DNA of 64,000 nt from Calocera cornea HHB12733 (GCA_001632435.1 KV423974.1:1-64000), one strand, 5' to 3'; positions 1 to 12,147 are shown, numbered from the stretch's first letter. The notes: generated by a model from the letters alone, not told the origin. Made by a program: numbers and translations.

Positions 1-215
1 AGGGGGAGGAGGAGGGGGGGGAGGTGGAGGAAGCCATGCATTGCCAATGTCGCCAACCCATGGTTCAGAAGGAGGTGGTTTAGAACTGGCTCGTTTGAGC
101 GCTTCTAGGCGACGCTGTGCGCTGGAGAGTATACGTCTCATACGCGGAGGGAGTAAATGCAAGGTGCATGTAGAAGTGGGTGGTGTGCTTGATGGGATCT
201 CATCGTAGTCGGGCA
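1..215 (-). CDS. possible partial coding exon running off the left edge
   Basis: On the minus strand this stretch stays open to the window edge and would encode a basic segment (MRRILSSAQRRLEALKRASS) followed by a long proline run at the edge. A stop lies just upstream in the same frame, so an intron or start would have to fall near 180-230. I do not recognise the protein. Low-complexity DNA alone could give the same appearance. Confidence 0.2.
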
Positions 216-1415
216 GGATAACATTGGGATAGACGAGGTGGGAGTATCATGATGATAGAGGCGCTCATGGGTGGTGGGATGCGCGTCGGCTTTAACGAGC
301 CTTTAGTGGCTCCGTAAGGGCCGGAGATTGAATATGACTTACTGGAGTACCTGCGGAGGCAAACCACTGCATCCGTCGGATGGAATGAAGCTGGGACTTC
401 AGGCTTGCCGTAGGCATCGGGCCCATGATAATAGGGATCCCGTGCCTCGCGTTTCCCGATCCCCGGCTGCGGTATCCAAACTCAGCACGTTTTTGGCCGT
501 GTTCTCTCGCCGCAAACAACGAGTCATGATTGGCCATCCTTCTGGAAATCCCACTCAACTCGCTCAAAAGCAGAGCTTGTACATGCACCACTTGATAGTG
601 CCACGAGGGACAAGAAGAGGGCACTTGAAAGAAGCCCCAAAGCCCCGCCTCCGGCTTTGCGGCTAAGCTCACACTGCTTCAAGGCGGATCTGTCTTTCAG
701 ATAACCGAGCTGAAGGTTTGTCCAGCAATGCCCATGCGGATATGTTGCCTGAAGGCAAAGCTAGCTCCGATCCCGTGGAGAAGGTGACCTTATCCCGGGA
801 GGGGGTGCGCAGAGGGAAGCGCAATGGAGCTTCGGTACGTGTTCATCGCTGCCTCTTACCCGGCTAACGTGGAAGCATTTTGTGTTCAGGATGAGCAGAG
901 AGCAATTGACGATGTTAGATTCCAGTCTGCAGCCCAAATGGCGTCGTTGATATGCCAGCCAAGGATTTTCCTCCAACACGCATCAGCGCTTAAACCGAGC
1001 AGCCAGGTGCACGGCTATGTTTGACAGGAGCCCAACCCAGATTTTTATCCGTCTTCTGAGGAGAAATAAGAAACAATGAAGGACCAGAAACGCAACAAAA
1101 GCTAAACAGCATCGTCCCCAGCTTTGCGCTGACTCTTGCGGAACCAATATATGTGGTTGTTGGCGACATGTGCTTCTCCGGCTCTTTCGCGATGCGCGCC
1201 ACAATATACAGACTGCAGACACCTATTCTGAGAGGCTGGTGGAGAGGAGCCACAACTGTACAGGAGTGGGGCACATGTGACAGACACTTGCCACAATCCA
1301 CCAGAGGGAGGATTTGCTTGAAGGATGGCCCCTGAGCTCTCTGTCGTTCTCTCATCACTTCGACCGCCAGCGAGGAGACAGAGAGCTGCGTGCACAGTGC
1401 GAACAGCAATCATTG
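216..1415. other. gene-free stretch upstream of the first GATA gene
   Basis: Only short overlapping open frames without recognisable domains or good splice context are present on either strand. It may hold the promoter and 5' UTR of the Zn2Cys6/GATA gene that starts at 1416. An in-frame ATG at 1314 could extend that gene by 34 residues. Confidence 0.4.
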
Positions 1416-2575
1416 ATGGCACATCCATTTGCTCCTCGTCGGTCGAGGAGCCCATCACCAGGATCGCAACAAAGGGCATCTGATGGCGACGACATTCAAA
1501 GCGAGCAGTGCGTCCATCACAGGTGCTTCCAGACACCAGGGCTGACGGTCCCCCTTAGCAGGCAGACTGCCAACATGCCATTCAATACCCCGACTAGCAA
1601 TGTCTTTCTGCCATCTATCGATGCCCTTCTACCTCGCGACACTGGCTCGTCTGATACCACTTCATTTCTGCGCAGTTGGCCGGACACAACAGCTTCCAAT
1701 CGTATCTCCACATGGGAGGCCACAGCAAGTGACCTATATGCCCCTGTCCACGAATTTACCAGTCCTCGGCAACACTACATCACTCTGCCAACCCTTCCCC
1801 CTCTGCCACAGGGCGGTGTTCCGGAACATCTCAAGTGCAACAATTGGTAACTCCACGTCTAAGTTGAACGACCTGTATTCCATGCCAACCTTGTTCACGT
1901 AGCTTTATACGTGGATGGAGTTGTGATGGCTACGAGCCCTGCTGGGCATGCACGACAACAAGAGTACTCTGCACGTATGACGGCATTGAGCGACTGGGCC
2001 TGATGGCCTTTCACGACGCAATGTATGAATCGGCGCCGTCAAGCACCCCAGCTGGCTATCGGGTTCCCAGTCCAACAGATGAATCGAATTCCACGCCCAT
2101 ATCGCCTGGCCTCTCTCAGCATTACCTTCAGCTGGCGACAGGCTCCAGATCCATCTACAGCAGTCAGCGCGAGGATGTACCTGATTCCTCAGCATACGAA
2201 GCCACCGCACCATCCACCGGTGACTCGACTAGAGGGACAGTCACTAATCCCTCTCACCTCGCGTGTAGCCGATGTGGAGCCACGAGCATCAACGGAATTT
2301 GGCACCGCGACAGGAAGACTACGCGCATGTGCCCGGACTGTGTTCATCGTGCTCGTCGACCGGAACCTCGCCTGGAGAAATATCGCGAAGGTGGGCCTTG
2401 TGAGATTTGCGGGGCCACCCGATCGCCGGTGTTCAGAAGAGGGCCAAACAAGCAGCTCTTGTGTAATGCGTGCGGCTTACGCACGAAAGCCAATGCTGCT
2501 AAGGGCGAAAGTGCGGGAGACTCGATAAAGAAGAAAAAACACGCCAAGAAAGGCAGAAAGAAAGACGATCACTGA
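1416..2575 (+). CDS. Zn(II)2Cys6 plus GATA-finger transcription factor-like protein
   Basis: Predicted nuclear DNA-binding protein of 367 residues from join(1416..1846,1903..2575). The 56-nt intron (gtaact...acgtag) splits the second Cys codon of a CX2CX6CX5CX2CX5C array at residues 141-165, which matches the fungal Zn(II)2Cys6 spacing. That array has few of the basic residues usual in this family, so DNA binding by it is uncertain. Near the C-terminus are two GATA-like fingers: an atypical CX2CX18CX2C at about residue 265 and a canonical CX2CX17CNACGL at about residue 310. The tail is very basic (KKKKHAKKGRKK), as expected for a nuclear signal. The N-terminal half is Ser/Pro rich. ATG 1416 was chosen as the first Met before the Ser/Arg-rich segment; 1314 is an alternative. 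It is a paralogue of the convergent gene at 3056-4033. Confidence 0.72.
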
Positions 2576-3055
2576 CGGAGAGGAGGAGGGTCGACGGTGG
2601 TTCGTGTCATGATCGTATCTCAGTATCCTTCTTTGTCGCGCGTCATTCGAAGTAGTCACTCTGACCATAGACTGCCCATGTAATGACACAGTTATGCCAT
2701 GACTCGGATTGGATGCACACTTGACCAACGCAAAGGACAATGTCAACCTCGGTCGCCGGCAAACACAGCACCTTGGGCAAGGATACTAAGGCCAATGCTA
2801 TTATGCTGGGCATCTGTGCGACGTTGTTACGCTGTCTTTCGAACCAAAGTTTCCCACCGCTGGGCCTAAGATGGTCTGGGCCAACTTCTACGACCAGACA
2901 GTACAGCTTTGAGTAGCTGGCTCGGCATTTCTACGGTCTCGATTATCGTCACTACATACAGCATATCATCGCGGTATTCGTTTCAGTCCTAAGCCTAGGT
3001 GCCCTGTCTTTGCATTACCGTATAAGTGAAAAGCTGAAAAACAACAGAATTTCAG
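2576..3055. other. convergent intergenic region between the two GATA genes
   Basis: This 480 bp spacer lies between two convergent 3' ends and presumably contains both terminators. I see no open frame with a domain and no clear repeat. Confidence 0.5.
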
Positions 3056-4033
3056 CTATACCGATCCTGATTCTGGCGCAGAGAAAGCATCATTCTGCTG
3101 AATATCGTCGCCCGGTCCAGACTGAGGGCTCCCGATGCCACGATTCTTCCGCAGTCTCTCCATATGTTTGAGTCTCAGTCCACAGGCGTTACAGACAAAT
3201 CGTCCTTCCGAGTCTTTCCGCCATGCTGTGGTTGTCCTAGTGTAGCATATGTTGCATCTTCTGAGAGGTGTCGAATCTCCGGACGACGTCAGAGAAAACG
3301 GACCAGTTTGAGAAGATCCGGAAAGGGGCCGTGGCCGCCGGTGGCCTGGGAAGCTTGGGGAACCTCCGGGAGGCCAGCCCACTCCCTGACTCGAAGTAGG
3401 AGAGGAAGCCCAGCCAGCGTCCAATAGTCCGGATGGATTGTAGTCCAGTTCCTCCATCTTGACCGATGTGAAAACAGTACTATCCCTTGATGCCGTCGAA
3501 GACCCCGGAAGGGAGGAATGATCAATCGGTGACCAGGTACGTCGTTCGTAAGTGCATTCTAACTGACTCTCCCAACACCCTCGACATGGAACACATCCAT
3601 TGCACGGGCGCCCAGCAGCGATACTATCCCAGATAGGAACAAAATCAGAATCGAAGATCATGTGGAGGGAGCTGGCGCACCAAGTACAGCATTTCACACG
3701 ACGCGCAACGGCGGGAGCTTCCAAATTAGTACTATGGGATTCCAGTACCCCTGTTTCCACGGTCACCGTAGCAGCGCTCGAAGTGGGTGAAGACGGAGAA
3801 GCGTGAGGAGGGCGACTTGGGGTCTGTCGAACGAGGGCAGGTGTCTGATCCATGAAGCCGTATCGGAAGTATGCAGGTGATGCGCTGTGGAGAATGTCAA
3901 ACGACTTGACGGAGCAAGACAAAGTATAGCGTACATACCAATTGTCGCATTTCATCGCAAACAGAGGCGATGCTTGGTGAAATCTCGGCAAGTTTCCATC
4001 TTTCGGCTCCGGTGTAGCTAGGCTGCTGGACAT
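3056..4033 (-). CDS. Zn(II)2Cys6 plus GATA-finger transcription factor-like protein (paralogue)
   Basis: Read as complement(join(3056..3623,3681..3884,3939..4033)), 288 residues. The whole span is open, but two in-frame introns are evident. A 54-nt one (gtatgt...cacag, 3885-3938) and a 57-nt one (gtgcgc...gatag, 3624-3680) both split a Cys codon as TG^C or TG^T. Removing the second creates a perfect CX2CX6CX5CX2CX6C cluster ending in CTYERR at residues 97-121. A single canonical GATA finger (CX2CX17CNACGL) lies at residues 223-247. The intron position inside the second cluster Cys matches the gene at 1416-2575, so the two are clear paralogues. An unspliced message would lengthen the spacing between the second and third cysteines and destroy the binuclear motif. 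Role is inferred: a nuclear regulator. Confidence 0.72.
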   Translation of the reverse strand: MSSSLATPEPKDGNLPRFHQASPLFAMKCDNWYVRYTLSCSVKSFDILHSASPAYFRYGFMDQTPALVRQTPSRPPHASPSSPTSSAATVTVETGVLESHSTNLEAPAVARRVKCCTWCASSLHMIFDSDFVPIWDSIAAGRPCNGCVPCRGCWESQLECTYERRTWSPIDHSSLPGSSTASRDSTVFTSVKMEELDYNPSGLLDAGWASSPTSSQGVGWPPGGSPSFPGHRRPRPLSGSSQTGPFSLTSSGDSTPLRRCNICYTRTTTAWRKDSEGRFVCNACGLRLKHMERLRKNRGIGSPQSGPGDDIQQNDAFSAPESGSV

Positions 4034-4604
4034 CTCCAGATACCAGGGCGACGGCGACGGCGATACAGGTCTCAGATGCTACTTGCAGTCGCTTTATCTA
4101 TCCTTCACAATCAAACAGAGGTTTAGGCTCGCGAGCACGGAATGGGGACAAATTGTGTTACACACAAAGCGGGTCTAGTGCGGACATAGTGGCCCACCTC
4201 ATGATATTTGGCGCCTATACTTCTGGTCTTTGTTGTGATCAATGCGGCTATCTCCGCAGACGTGCTTTGTCTGGATATGGAACCAGTCGTCCAGAGCTGC
4301 CTATTGCCGAAGAGTCAGTTGTGATCAACCGGGGCAATGTCTCGACTCCTCCCCAAGTGCTCGTTACCAGAAAGTAGGAAGGTTCAGAATGCCATCACAC
4401 GCTAGTTAGTCGCAGCGGCGAGCAGGGTTCTCCCGGTGCACGTGTCGCGGAAGATTTCCCTCGGAGTGGGCACGCCTTGTCGGACGCAATCTCGCCGCCG
4501 ACTGGCTAGTCACAATTGATGGAGCTATACTAAAAAAGATTGATGGATATGCTCGCTAACAGAGAATGCAGAGAATCTTTTCTCTCACGGTTGAACAGAC
4601 ATGA
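4034..4604. other. intergenic region, no gene seen
   Basis: This 570 bp stretch separates the 5' end of a GATA gene from the 3' end of the first P450. It probably holds the GATA promoter and the P450 terminator. No further signal was recognised. Confidence 0.4.
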
Positions 4605-6491
4605 TTATGACAAATGAGCAACATTTTCGCCCAACCTGAGGTCTAGGTCCTTGAAACGAGGAATCAGATCAACATCGAACGGTGCCGGTTGCACCGTAAT
4701 GAAGTTGTCAACGAGACCAAAGCCCTCATGGACCGCTTTCCCTTCAACATTGCGAAACTCAAAGGCCCAGAGAAGGGATGCGAAGGTGATGAAAAGAGAG
4801 TTTGCGGCGAGATCGCGGCCCGGACAGATGCGGCGACCATGGCCGAACCCTAGCCAATCATCGTGTGAGTCCGGAGCACCCGACTTGATGCGGCCTTCCC
4901 CATCGAGGAAGCGAGATGGATCAAACGTGTTAGCCTCATGGTATAATGCCGGATCTCGAGTTTGGGACCTGCTCCAACTATCAACATATTTTCGGGATGG
5001 GTCATGAGTAAGCTAACCATATGTTGTCAATGATCCACGTGCCACGCGGAATCATATAGCCCTCATAAACGAAATCTTCCGACGCTGAATGAGGTACTCC
5101 GCTAGGCGCCGCAGGGTGCCAGCGTGCCACTTCCTTGACGATGGCAGATATATATGGGAGTCTGTCCCTATCTTCGAATGTGGGCATTCTGTCGCCAATG
5201 ATGGCATCCAATTCCGCGTGGGCCTTGAGCATGATTTCGGGATGAAGTAGCAAGGCGAGCACAAAGAAGCGAAGCGATGTTGCAGTCTACGTGGCACTCT
5301 AAGTACGGCCGGATAAGGCATATACCTGTAGCAACTTACAGTGTCTTGACCCGCACTGCTGCAGAAGTGCGTCAGTACACTTCATCCGGCAGTTCCCGAT
5401 GACTCCTCACAAGACGACGCCAGCTGTCCACGCTTTCATAGTCCCACTGATACCGTAATCATCGGACAATTTACCCAAGTTGTTGGATACACATGGTTCA
5501 CCCAAGGCCTACATTCAGAAGTAAGCTGCGGCGTTCAGCCTCCATCACTGCTTGTGTACTCACCGAAGCATCTTTCGCGCTGCCGTACAAATCGAGAAAT
5601 ATAGTCGTTGATTCCAAGTACCATTCATCGAAGGGCCTGAATGGCTTGGTGAGTGACTGTGACCTCTATCAACTTGATATTACATGCCTTCTCAGCCATG
5701 CCAACCTTGAGTACAAGTGTCTCAGCGGAGGGAACATGTCCACCAAAGAGTTCCCAGGAAGCGCGGCCTTGAAGGCATCGGCCGACAACTCCTCAAGACG
5801 CTCGCTCGGATCAGGGCCGTTCAACTCGAGAGGTTCTCCCCCATACATCGATCTCCAGACGATCGAGGCGGATGTACGATGAAAATGCTTGACGAGATTG
5901 ACGTGAGGACATTTCAAGAGGTAGTAAATGGTGATAGCGGCTTCTTGCGCCTGCATCGGGCGAAACCCATTAACGTTCCGCACATTCAGACTGAACAAGT
6001 AAACAATGTGAGCGAAACAGAGCCGTCCACCAGGATTTCCTCGTACACTTCATGAATTGCCTTTCGCAGACGACGCCAGCTGGAGAAATGCCATCAGTAA
6101 TGAAGGAGCCATACAGACCAGGAATGCCTTACGTATCGCCAGCAGGAAGACCAACTACATTTCCCCCTTGAGATAAGAAGTCATTGAGTTTGATCCACGC
6201 CGGACGGTTGGAAGAGTATGCCGACAGACGATCCAGTACGTCGCCGGCCACTTTCGCCGAGTTCAGGACCACCACGCGCTGCCCGGCGGCATTGAAGCTG
6301 AAGATCGGTCCGTACTGCTTTGACCATTCATGCAGCTTAATGTACATGAAGCTGCTTGGCAGTTGCAGGAGGTTTCCCAGAAGAGGGAGGCCAGGCGGTC
6401 CCGGTGGAAGCTTGGCATACCGGTTGGGTCGTAGCAGTAGCACAATCCCCAACAGCAGCGCTATCGGTATAAGGATTGCAGCAGACACCAT
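4605..6491 (-). CDS. cytochrome P450 (OrdA/CYP64-like), copy 1
   Basis: Membrane-anchored microsomal monooxygenase. The N-terminus (ATG 6489-6491) is a hydrophobic anchor followed by the proline hinge KLPPGPPGLPLLGN. Later exons encode the C-helix TWRRLRK, the I-helix motif AGQDT, the K-helix region (ISAIVKEVARWHP), the meander FDPSRFLD and the heme loop FGHGRRICPGRDLAANSLF. It ends at stop 4605-4607. About ten exons are separated by ~50-nt introns, for example 4969-5017. The I-helix motif is on a 19-nt microexon at 5340-5358. It is the distal member of a head-to-tail array of three minus-strand P450s. All landmarks are intact. Substrate is unknown; this class oxidises secondary metabolites or xenobiotics in Agaricomycetes. 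Confidence 0.88.
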
Positions 6492-7233
6492 TGCTTCAGA
6501 CAGTCGTCGACGAGAACATAGAGCGAGGATGTACCAAGGAAGCCACGAAGAGCTCACTTTGCACACGGTCTGCGACAGTAGTACTCGTGTGAACGAAGTG
6601 ATCCACAACGTACAATATTCCGTGATAGTCGGTCGGTAGCATCAGCATCGACCGGAGGATCGTCGCCTAGAGCTGGCATATCGATTTTGCGGGACCGCCA
6701 CATTGGAAATGATCTGCGAGTGCACAGCTTCGCATAGAAGATGACAAGGGCAGGTAACAGGACAACCGGAAGAGGATCACAGATTATTCTTGGACGGCAG
6801 TCTTCCGTACGTTTCGCGACTGGACGATGTGTCCAGCTCGTCAAAGTCTGCCCAGGGTGGAGGTGCTCCGTGAAACTCTCGGCTCGGCATGCTAGTGCTT
6901 CCATGTCTGCCTCCGCTCGGTCGCCAGCGAAACGTAATGGGAATGTAAAGGAAAGCCGTATCTGCCTCCGCTGATCTGAAGTCCTCGGGCGGCGGCTCAC
7001 CAGGCACATTTCGAACCAGTGCGCCTTCGCGCCCGCCCCGATATCGAAGGTCGCGGTCGGAGAACTTGCAACTGTTGAACGGCAAGATCCTGAGTAGGTC
7101 GACTTGGATACTTCTCACTGCCGAGCCGTTCACAAATGATCGGGTTAGACTACAGAACATCGGATAATAGTCACGCGAACACAAGAGATAACTACAGGTA
7201 GGATGTAGTGCTCTAACGGCTGAGGAGACGTGA
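6492..7233. other. spacer between P450 copies 1 and 2
   Basis: This 740 bp spacer holds the promoter side of copy 1 and the 3' end of copy 2. Short open frames are present but none shows P450 or other recognisable sequence. Confidence 0.4.
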
Positions 7234-9117
7234 TTAGGCTAAATGAGCCACAGTTTCCCCTAATCTGAGGTCCAAATCTCTGAACCGAGGTACGAGATCG
7301 ACCTTGAACGGAGCGGGTTGAACCGTGATGAAGTTGTCAACGAGACCAATATCCTCGGGCGCCGCTTCTCCTTTAACAGGACGAAATTCAAAGGCCCAAA
7401 GAAGGCAAGCAATGCTGATGAACAAAGAGTTTGCGGCCAGATCGCGCCCAGGACAGATACGACGACCATGGCCGAACCCCAATCCGTCATCGTGTGAATC
7501 TGGCGCGGCGGCTTTGATGCAGCCTTCCGCGTCTAGGAAGCGAGATGGATCAAACGTGTCGGCTTCATCGTATAATGCCGGATCTCGAGTTTGGGACCTA
7601 CTTGGACTATCAAACTGCCTTCGGAAACAACGATGACAAGCGTACCAGATGTTATCAATGATCCATGTGCCGCGCGGAATCACATAGCCCTCGTATACGA
7701 AATCTTCTGACGCTGCATGGGGGACTCCTCCAGGTGCCGGAGGGTGCCAGCGTGTCACCTCTTCAGCAATTGCTGTGATATACAGGAGTTTCTCCTTATC
7801 CTCGAACGTGGGCATCCTGTCGCCCACAACGACATCCAATTCCGTTTGAGCTTTAAGCATGACTTCCGGATGAAGTAGCATGGCGAGGGCAAAGAAGCGG
7901 AGTGCCGTTGCAGTCTATACAGACTTTCTAAGCTCAAAGGCATAACGCAGGCATCCATGGTCTTACCGTGTCTTGGCCCGCACTGCTACAAATGTGTGTC
8001 AGTACTACATTTGACCTCTCAGTGTTCGATAATTGCTCACAAAACAACCCCAGACGTCCACGCTTTGCTAGTCTGGCTGATGCCATAGTCTTCGGACAGC
8101 TTGTTTAAATTGTTGGATATGCACGGCTCACCCAGAGCCTACATTTGGGAATGAGTCACCCCCTCGGTCCTTGATGGTAGTTTATAGACTGACCCAGGCA
8201 TCTTTGGCACCGGCATACAAGTCGACGAACATGTTCGTTGATTCTGTAGCGTAGTCGTCCAACGGTCTGAGGAGGCTTGTAAGTGCCAGAGTCTCACATC
8301 GATTGGGCGATACCTACTTTCTCAGCCATTTGGAGTTTGCATACAAGTGCCTCAGCGGCGGAAACATGTCCATTAACGAGTTTCCCGGCAACCCAGCCTT
8401 GAAAGCTTCGGCCGACATGTCCTGCACACGCTGAGATGGATCTGGACCATCCAAGGACAAAGGGTTTCCCCCATACACGCCTCGCCAGATGATGGAGGCA
8501 GACGTTCGATGAAAATGTTTGACGAGGTTCACTTGAGGATATTTTAGTAGGTAGTGAATGGTGATGGCCGCTTCTTCTTCCTGCATTGAACGAAATCCGT
8601 TTACATTCCGTACATTGAGACTAAAGGAGTAGAGGGTGAGCACGATGGCACGGTCAACGGGGATGGTCTCTCACACTTCATGAACCGCTTTTCTCAGACG
8701 GCGCCATCTACGAGTAGATGATCAGAATGGACAACCATGCAAGGTCGCAAAGCCCTACGTATCGCTAGCAGACATAGTAACGACATTCCCGCCTGCCGAC
8801 AGGTAGTCATTGAGTTTGTACCACCGCGGACGATTTGAGGAGTAAGCTGACAGGCGATCCAGAACGTCGCCCGCGACTTTGGCCGAGCTGACGACTACCA
8901 CGCGCTGTCCAGCGGCGTTAAAGCTGAAGATAGGCCCATACTGCTGTGACCATTCGTGCAGCTTGAGATACATGAACGAGGCTGGGAGCTGCAGAACATT
9001 GCCGAGAAGAGGAAGGCCGGGAGGTCCAGGGGGAAGCTTGGCGTACCGGTCTGGCTGCAGGAGCAGCACTGTCACGACCAGAAGTGCTACACCGATAAGG
9101 ATAGCCGTAGAGACCAT
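7234..9117 (-). CDS. cytochrome P450 (OrdA/CYP64-like), copy 2
   Basis: Close paralogue of the flanking P450s with the same exon plan. ATG at 9115-9117 opens MVSTAILIGVALLVVTVLLL, a membrane anchor, followed by the KLPPGPPGLPLLGN hinge. The C-helix TWRRLRK, the 19-nt microexon with AGQDT (7967-7985), a PTFEDKEKL segment, FDPSRFLDAEG and the heme loop FGHGRRICPGRDLAANSLF are all present. The stop is at 7234-7236. No frame break was seen. A TATATAT stretch lies about 50 bp upstream of the start. Predicted endoplasmic-reticulum monooxygenase of unknown substrate. Confidence 0.88.
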
Positions 9118-9739
9118 GATGTGGACAAGTGAGCCGCGTACGAACGAGTGAAAGAGGGTAGGAAGAGGGTATATATGTCGGAGGGCATGCCATATGAAAA
9201 GACTACCCCGAACTATTCTCTTCGTAGCAGAGTGTCCTGGCTTTGCATACTTATTTCGGGGAGTGCACAGCTTCCGATCATAGAGGTCAACGACCGGCGA
9301 CACGAAGTAAAGGCACAGAAAATGACCTGTGCAGTACTGTACAGTATGTACCGCATGGTTCGATGACTGATGGGAGGCTCCGGACGATGACGCGCCGAAA
9401 CGGCACCACGAGGCACGTAGAACTGTACATAAGTGGCCAAACAGCAGCCAATCTATATTCAAGCTACATTACTTGGACACTTTTAGGCCCCGTAGAAGGC
9501 TGCATTGGATTCGGAAGGATTCTCCTCGTTTGGCGCTTAGAGGCTGGACTGCATACATAATCATATGAGAACTCGCACAAGATATGGCTCGAGCGAACGA
9601 AGTTGGCAAGTATGAAGCCGCGCTCCGCATGCCTCATTTTCCGAGAGACGGGTGAGAACCGGGAGTGCACAGATTATTAGATCAATTACGCAAGCCCCGA
9701 ACATTTGCATTAGCCATCCGAGCTCAAGCGGATACCACA
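9118..9739. other. spacer between P450 copies 2 and 3
   Basis: This 620 bp spacer contains the copy 2 promoter and the 3' end of copy 3. An upstream open frame continuous with copy 2 extends to 9462, but it lacks any P450-like sequence before the anchor, so I read it as leader. Confidence 0.4.
9169..9177 (-). promoter_or_regulatory. TATA-like element upstream of P450 copy 2
   Basis: A TATATAT run lies about 55 bp upstream of ATG 9117 on the minus strand, a plausible distance for a fungal core promoter with a short leader. No mapping data support it. Confidence 0.4.
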
Positions 9740-11629
9740 TCAGCATGACTGAGTAATGAGTGGGTCCAACTTGACACCCAGATCTTTGAAGCGCGGCACC
9801 AGCGTAACTTTAAAAGGTGCGGGCTGGACAGTTATGAAGTTGTCGATGAGGCCGACATCATTGGGTGCAACCTCTCCCTTCGCCGGGAGGAATTCGAATG
9901 CCCAGAGGAGGGAGGCGAAGGCGATGAAGAGAGTATTTGTAGCGAGATCCCGTCCAGGGCAGACGCGACGACCGTGGCCAAACCCTAACCAATCATCATG
10001 CGAATCCGGGGCGCCTGGCTTGAGACGCCCATCCGAGTCCATGAATCGAGACGGGTCGAACTCTTCTGGATTTTCATACACGTCGGGGTCTCGAGTTTGG
10101 GACCTATTGCAGCATCAAGCCGGCTTCCAGCGTAGTGCGCGGAATGCGTACCAGATGTTGTCGAGGAGAACCGTGCCGCGAAGAATAACGTAGCCGTTAT
10201 ACTCGAAGTCGTTCGAAGCTGCGTGAGGCACTCCGGCGGGCACGGCCGGGCGCCATCGCGACACTTCCTTTACAATCGCTGATATATATGGAAGTCTGTC
10301 CTTGTCCTCGAACGTTGGCATCCTGTCGCCCACAACGGCATCTAAGTCGGCTTGGGCCTTCTGCATGACTTCAGGATGGAGCAGCAGGGCAAGTGAAAGG
10401 AACCGGAGAGTTGTGGCCGTCTAAATAGACATTGTGAGCTATGACAAGGATCCAGCGTGTAACCAGCGTACCGTATCCTGACCGGCGCTGCTGCATCGGC
10501 GCATCAGGATGTATTCTGAAAAGCTACAGGGCATGGTCGGCATGGATGCTCACAATATGACGCCAGCGATCCAGGCCTTGGAGGTTGAGCTGATGCCATA
10601 GTCGTCGGGCAATCGGCTTAGACTATTGGATACGCAAGGTGCACCTAGTGCCTAAGCATACACACAGGTTAGACAGTGGTCAACTTACTTCAGCTCTCTC
10701 ACGTACCGAGGCGTCCCTTGCGCTTCCGTACAATTCTACAAAAATCTTTGTTGATTCGAGGTACCATTCATCGAGATGTCTGTGGAATGGCATTGGAAGA
10801 CCGATTCGCCTAACAAGGGGCCAATACCCACTTTCTTAACCACTTCGAGCTATTGTAGATGTGCCGCAACGGGGGAATCATGTCCACCAACGAATTTCCA
10901 GGAACCGCCGATTTGAAGATGTATGTCGATAGCTCCTCAACACGATGGGACGCATCAGGGCCGTGCAAGCTCAGCGGGTCTCCACCGTACAAAGATCGCC
11001 AAACGACCGATGCCGATATACGATGGAAATGCTTGACGAGATCAATCTCGGGATGCATCAATAGATCTCGAATCATGATGGTAGCCTCCTCTGCTTGCAT
11101 TGGACGAAGAGCATTGACATTTCGAATATTGAATCTGCACATGCATACCATCAGAAACTATCAATATCGACATGCGATGTCTTACACTTCATGGATAGCC
11201 TTTCGCAAACGACGCCAACTACAAGCCACATCAGTGCCTTATAGTTGAAGGCTATGAACGACATGCATACGTTTCGCCGTGTTGCATCCCAACCACGTTT
11301 CTGCCCCGTGAAAGAAACTGGTTGAGTTTGATCCACGTTGGACGATTGGACGAGTGGGCCGATAAACGATCCAGGACGTCCCCGGCGGATTTGACAGAGT
11401 TGAGGACGACGACGCGCTGTCCAGCTACGTTGAAGCTAACGATGGGGCCGTATTGCTTCGACCATTCGTGCAACTTGACATACAGGAATTATCTCGGCAA
11501 CTGGAGAACGTTCCCAAGGAGGGGAAGACCCGGAGGACCCGGAGGTAGCTTGCTGTAGCGGTTAGACCGCAGGGACAAGACAGTCACAACTACGATTGTT
11601 ACCGCGAAAAAAATTGCAGCGAGGGGCAT
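9740..11629 (-). pseudogene. cytochrome P450 copy 3 with an in-frame nonsense codon
   Basis: The third array member has the full set of exons: anchor from ATG 11629, PPGPPGLPLLGN hinge, C-helix with Trp, 19-nt I-helix microexon (10472-10490, AGQDT), FDPSRFMDSDG, heme loop FGHGRRVCPGRDLATNTLF and stop 9740-9742. At codon 47 (11489-11491) the frame reads TAA, where copy 1 has a serine codon in QLPSSFMYIKLHEW. Reading frame and homology resume at once on the other side (FLYVKLHEWSKQYGP). No plausible intron removes the stop. All other exons look intact, so this is a very young pseudogene, a sequencing error or a strain-specific null allele. Translation from a downstream start would lack the membrane anchor. 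Confidence 0.75.
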
Positions 11630-12147
11630 AGCTCGAGACTGGATGGTGGATGAACAGACGAGGGTGCGAGGTTACCCCAACGGCTAAGCCGAGATATGGT
11701 ACAGTCGCCAGCAAATCCATGTCCGTGGAATCATCCATAATTAGTTGGTTCTTCGGAAAGCCGGAGGTTCGGTTGCCAGTGAGTGCCGGGAGAGCTAGAA
11801 GAGGCAGTTGACTTCCATGCTTGTGGCTGCCTTCTGGCAAGGGCAGACCCATTCTCAGGAGGCAAGGCGCGACCGCGACCGTCAAGGAGCCATAAAGACT
11901 TCTAGTGGCTGTACTGTACAGTCGTCTCGGAAGACACTGCCTAATTTGGAACTCCTCTTGACAGCCACGAGCACCATTGCCGCAGAACGGGATATATTGT
12001 CTGACCTGTACACAATGGTGCAAAATAATATGAAGGCATAACGCAGTGTTGTGCGAGCCGATGGATGGATGATACAAGCCTATCCTGTAAACACATCCCC
12101 GCCCCATGGGCGGGCCAGAGTTTTCGCATTCGCATTTGAGTGCACGA
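11630..12147. other. intergenic region between P450 copy 3 and fumarate reductase
   Basis: This 520 bp region holds the P450 copy 3 promoter and the 3' UTR of the flavoprotein gene. No coding exon or repeat was recognised. Confidence 0.4.
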
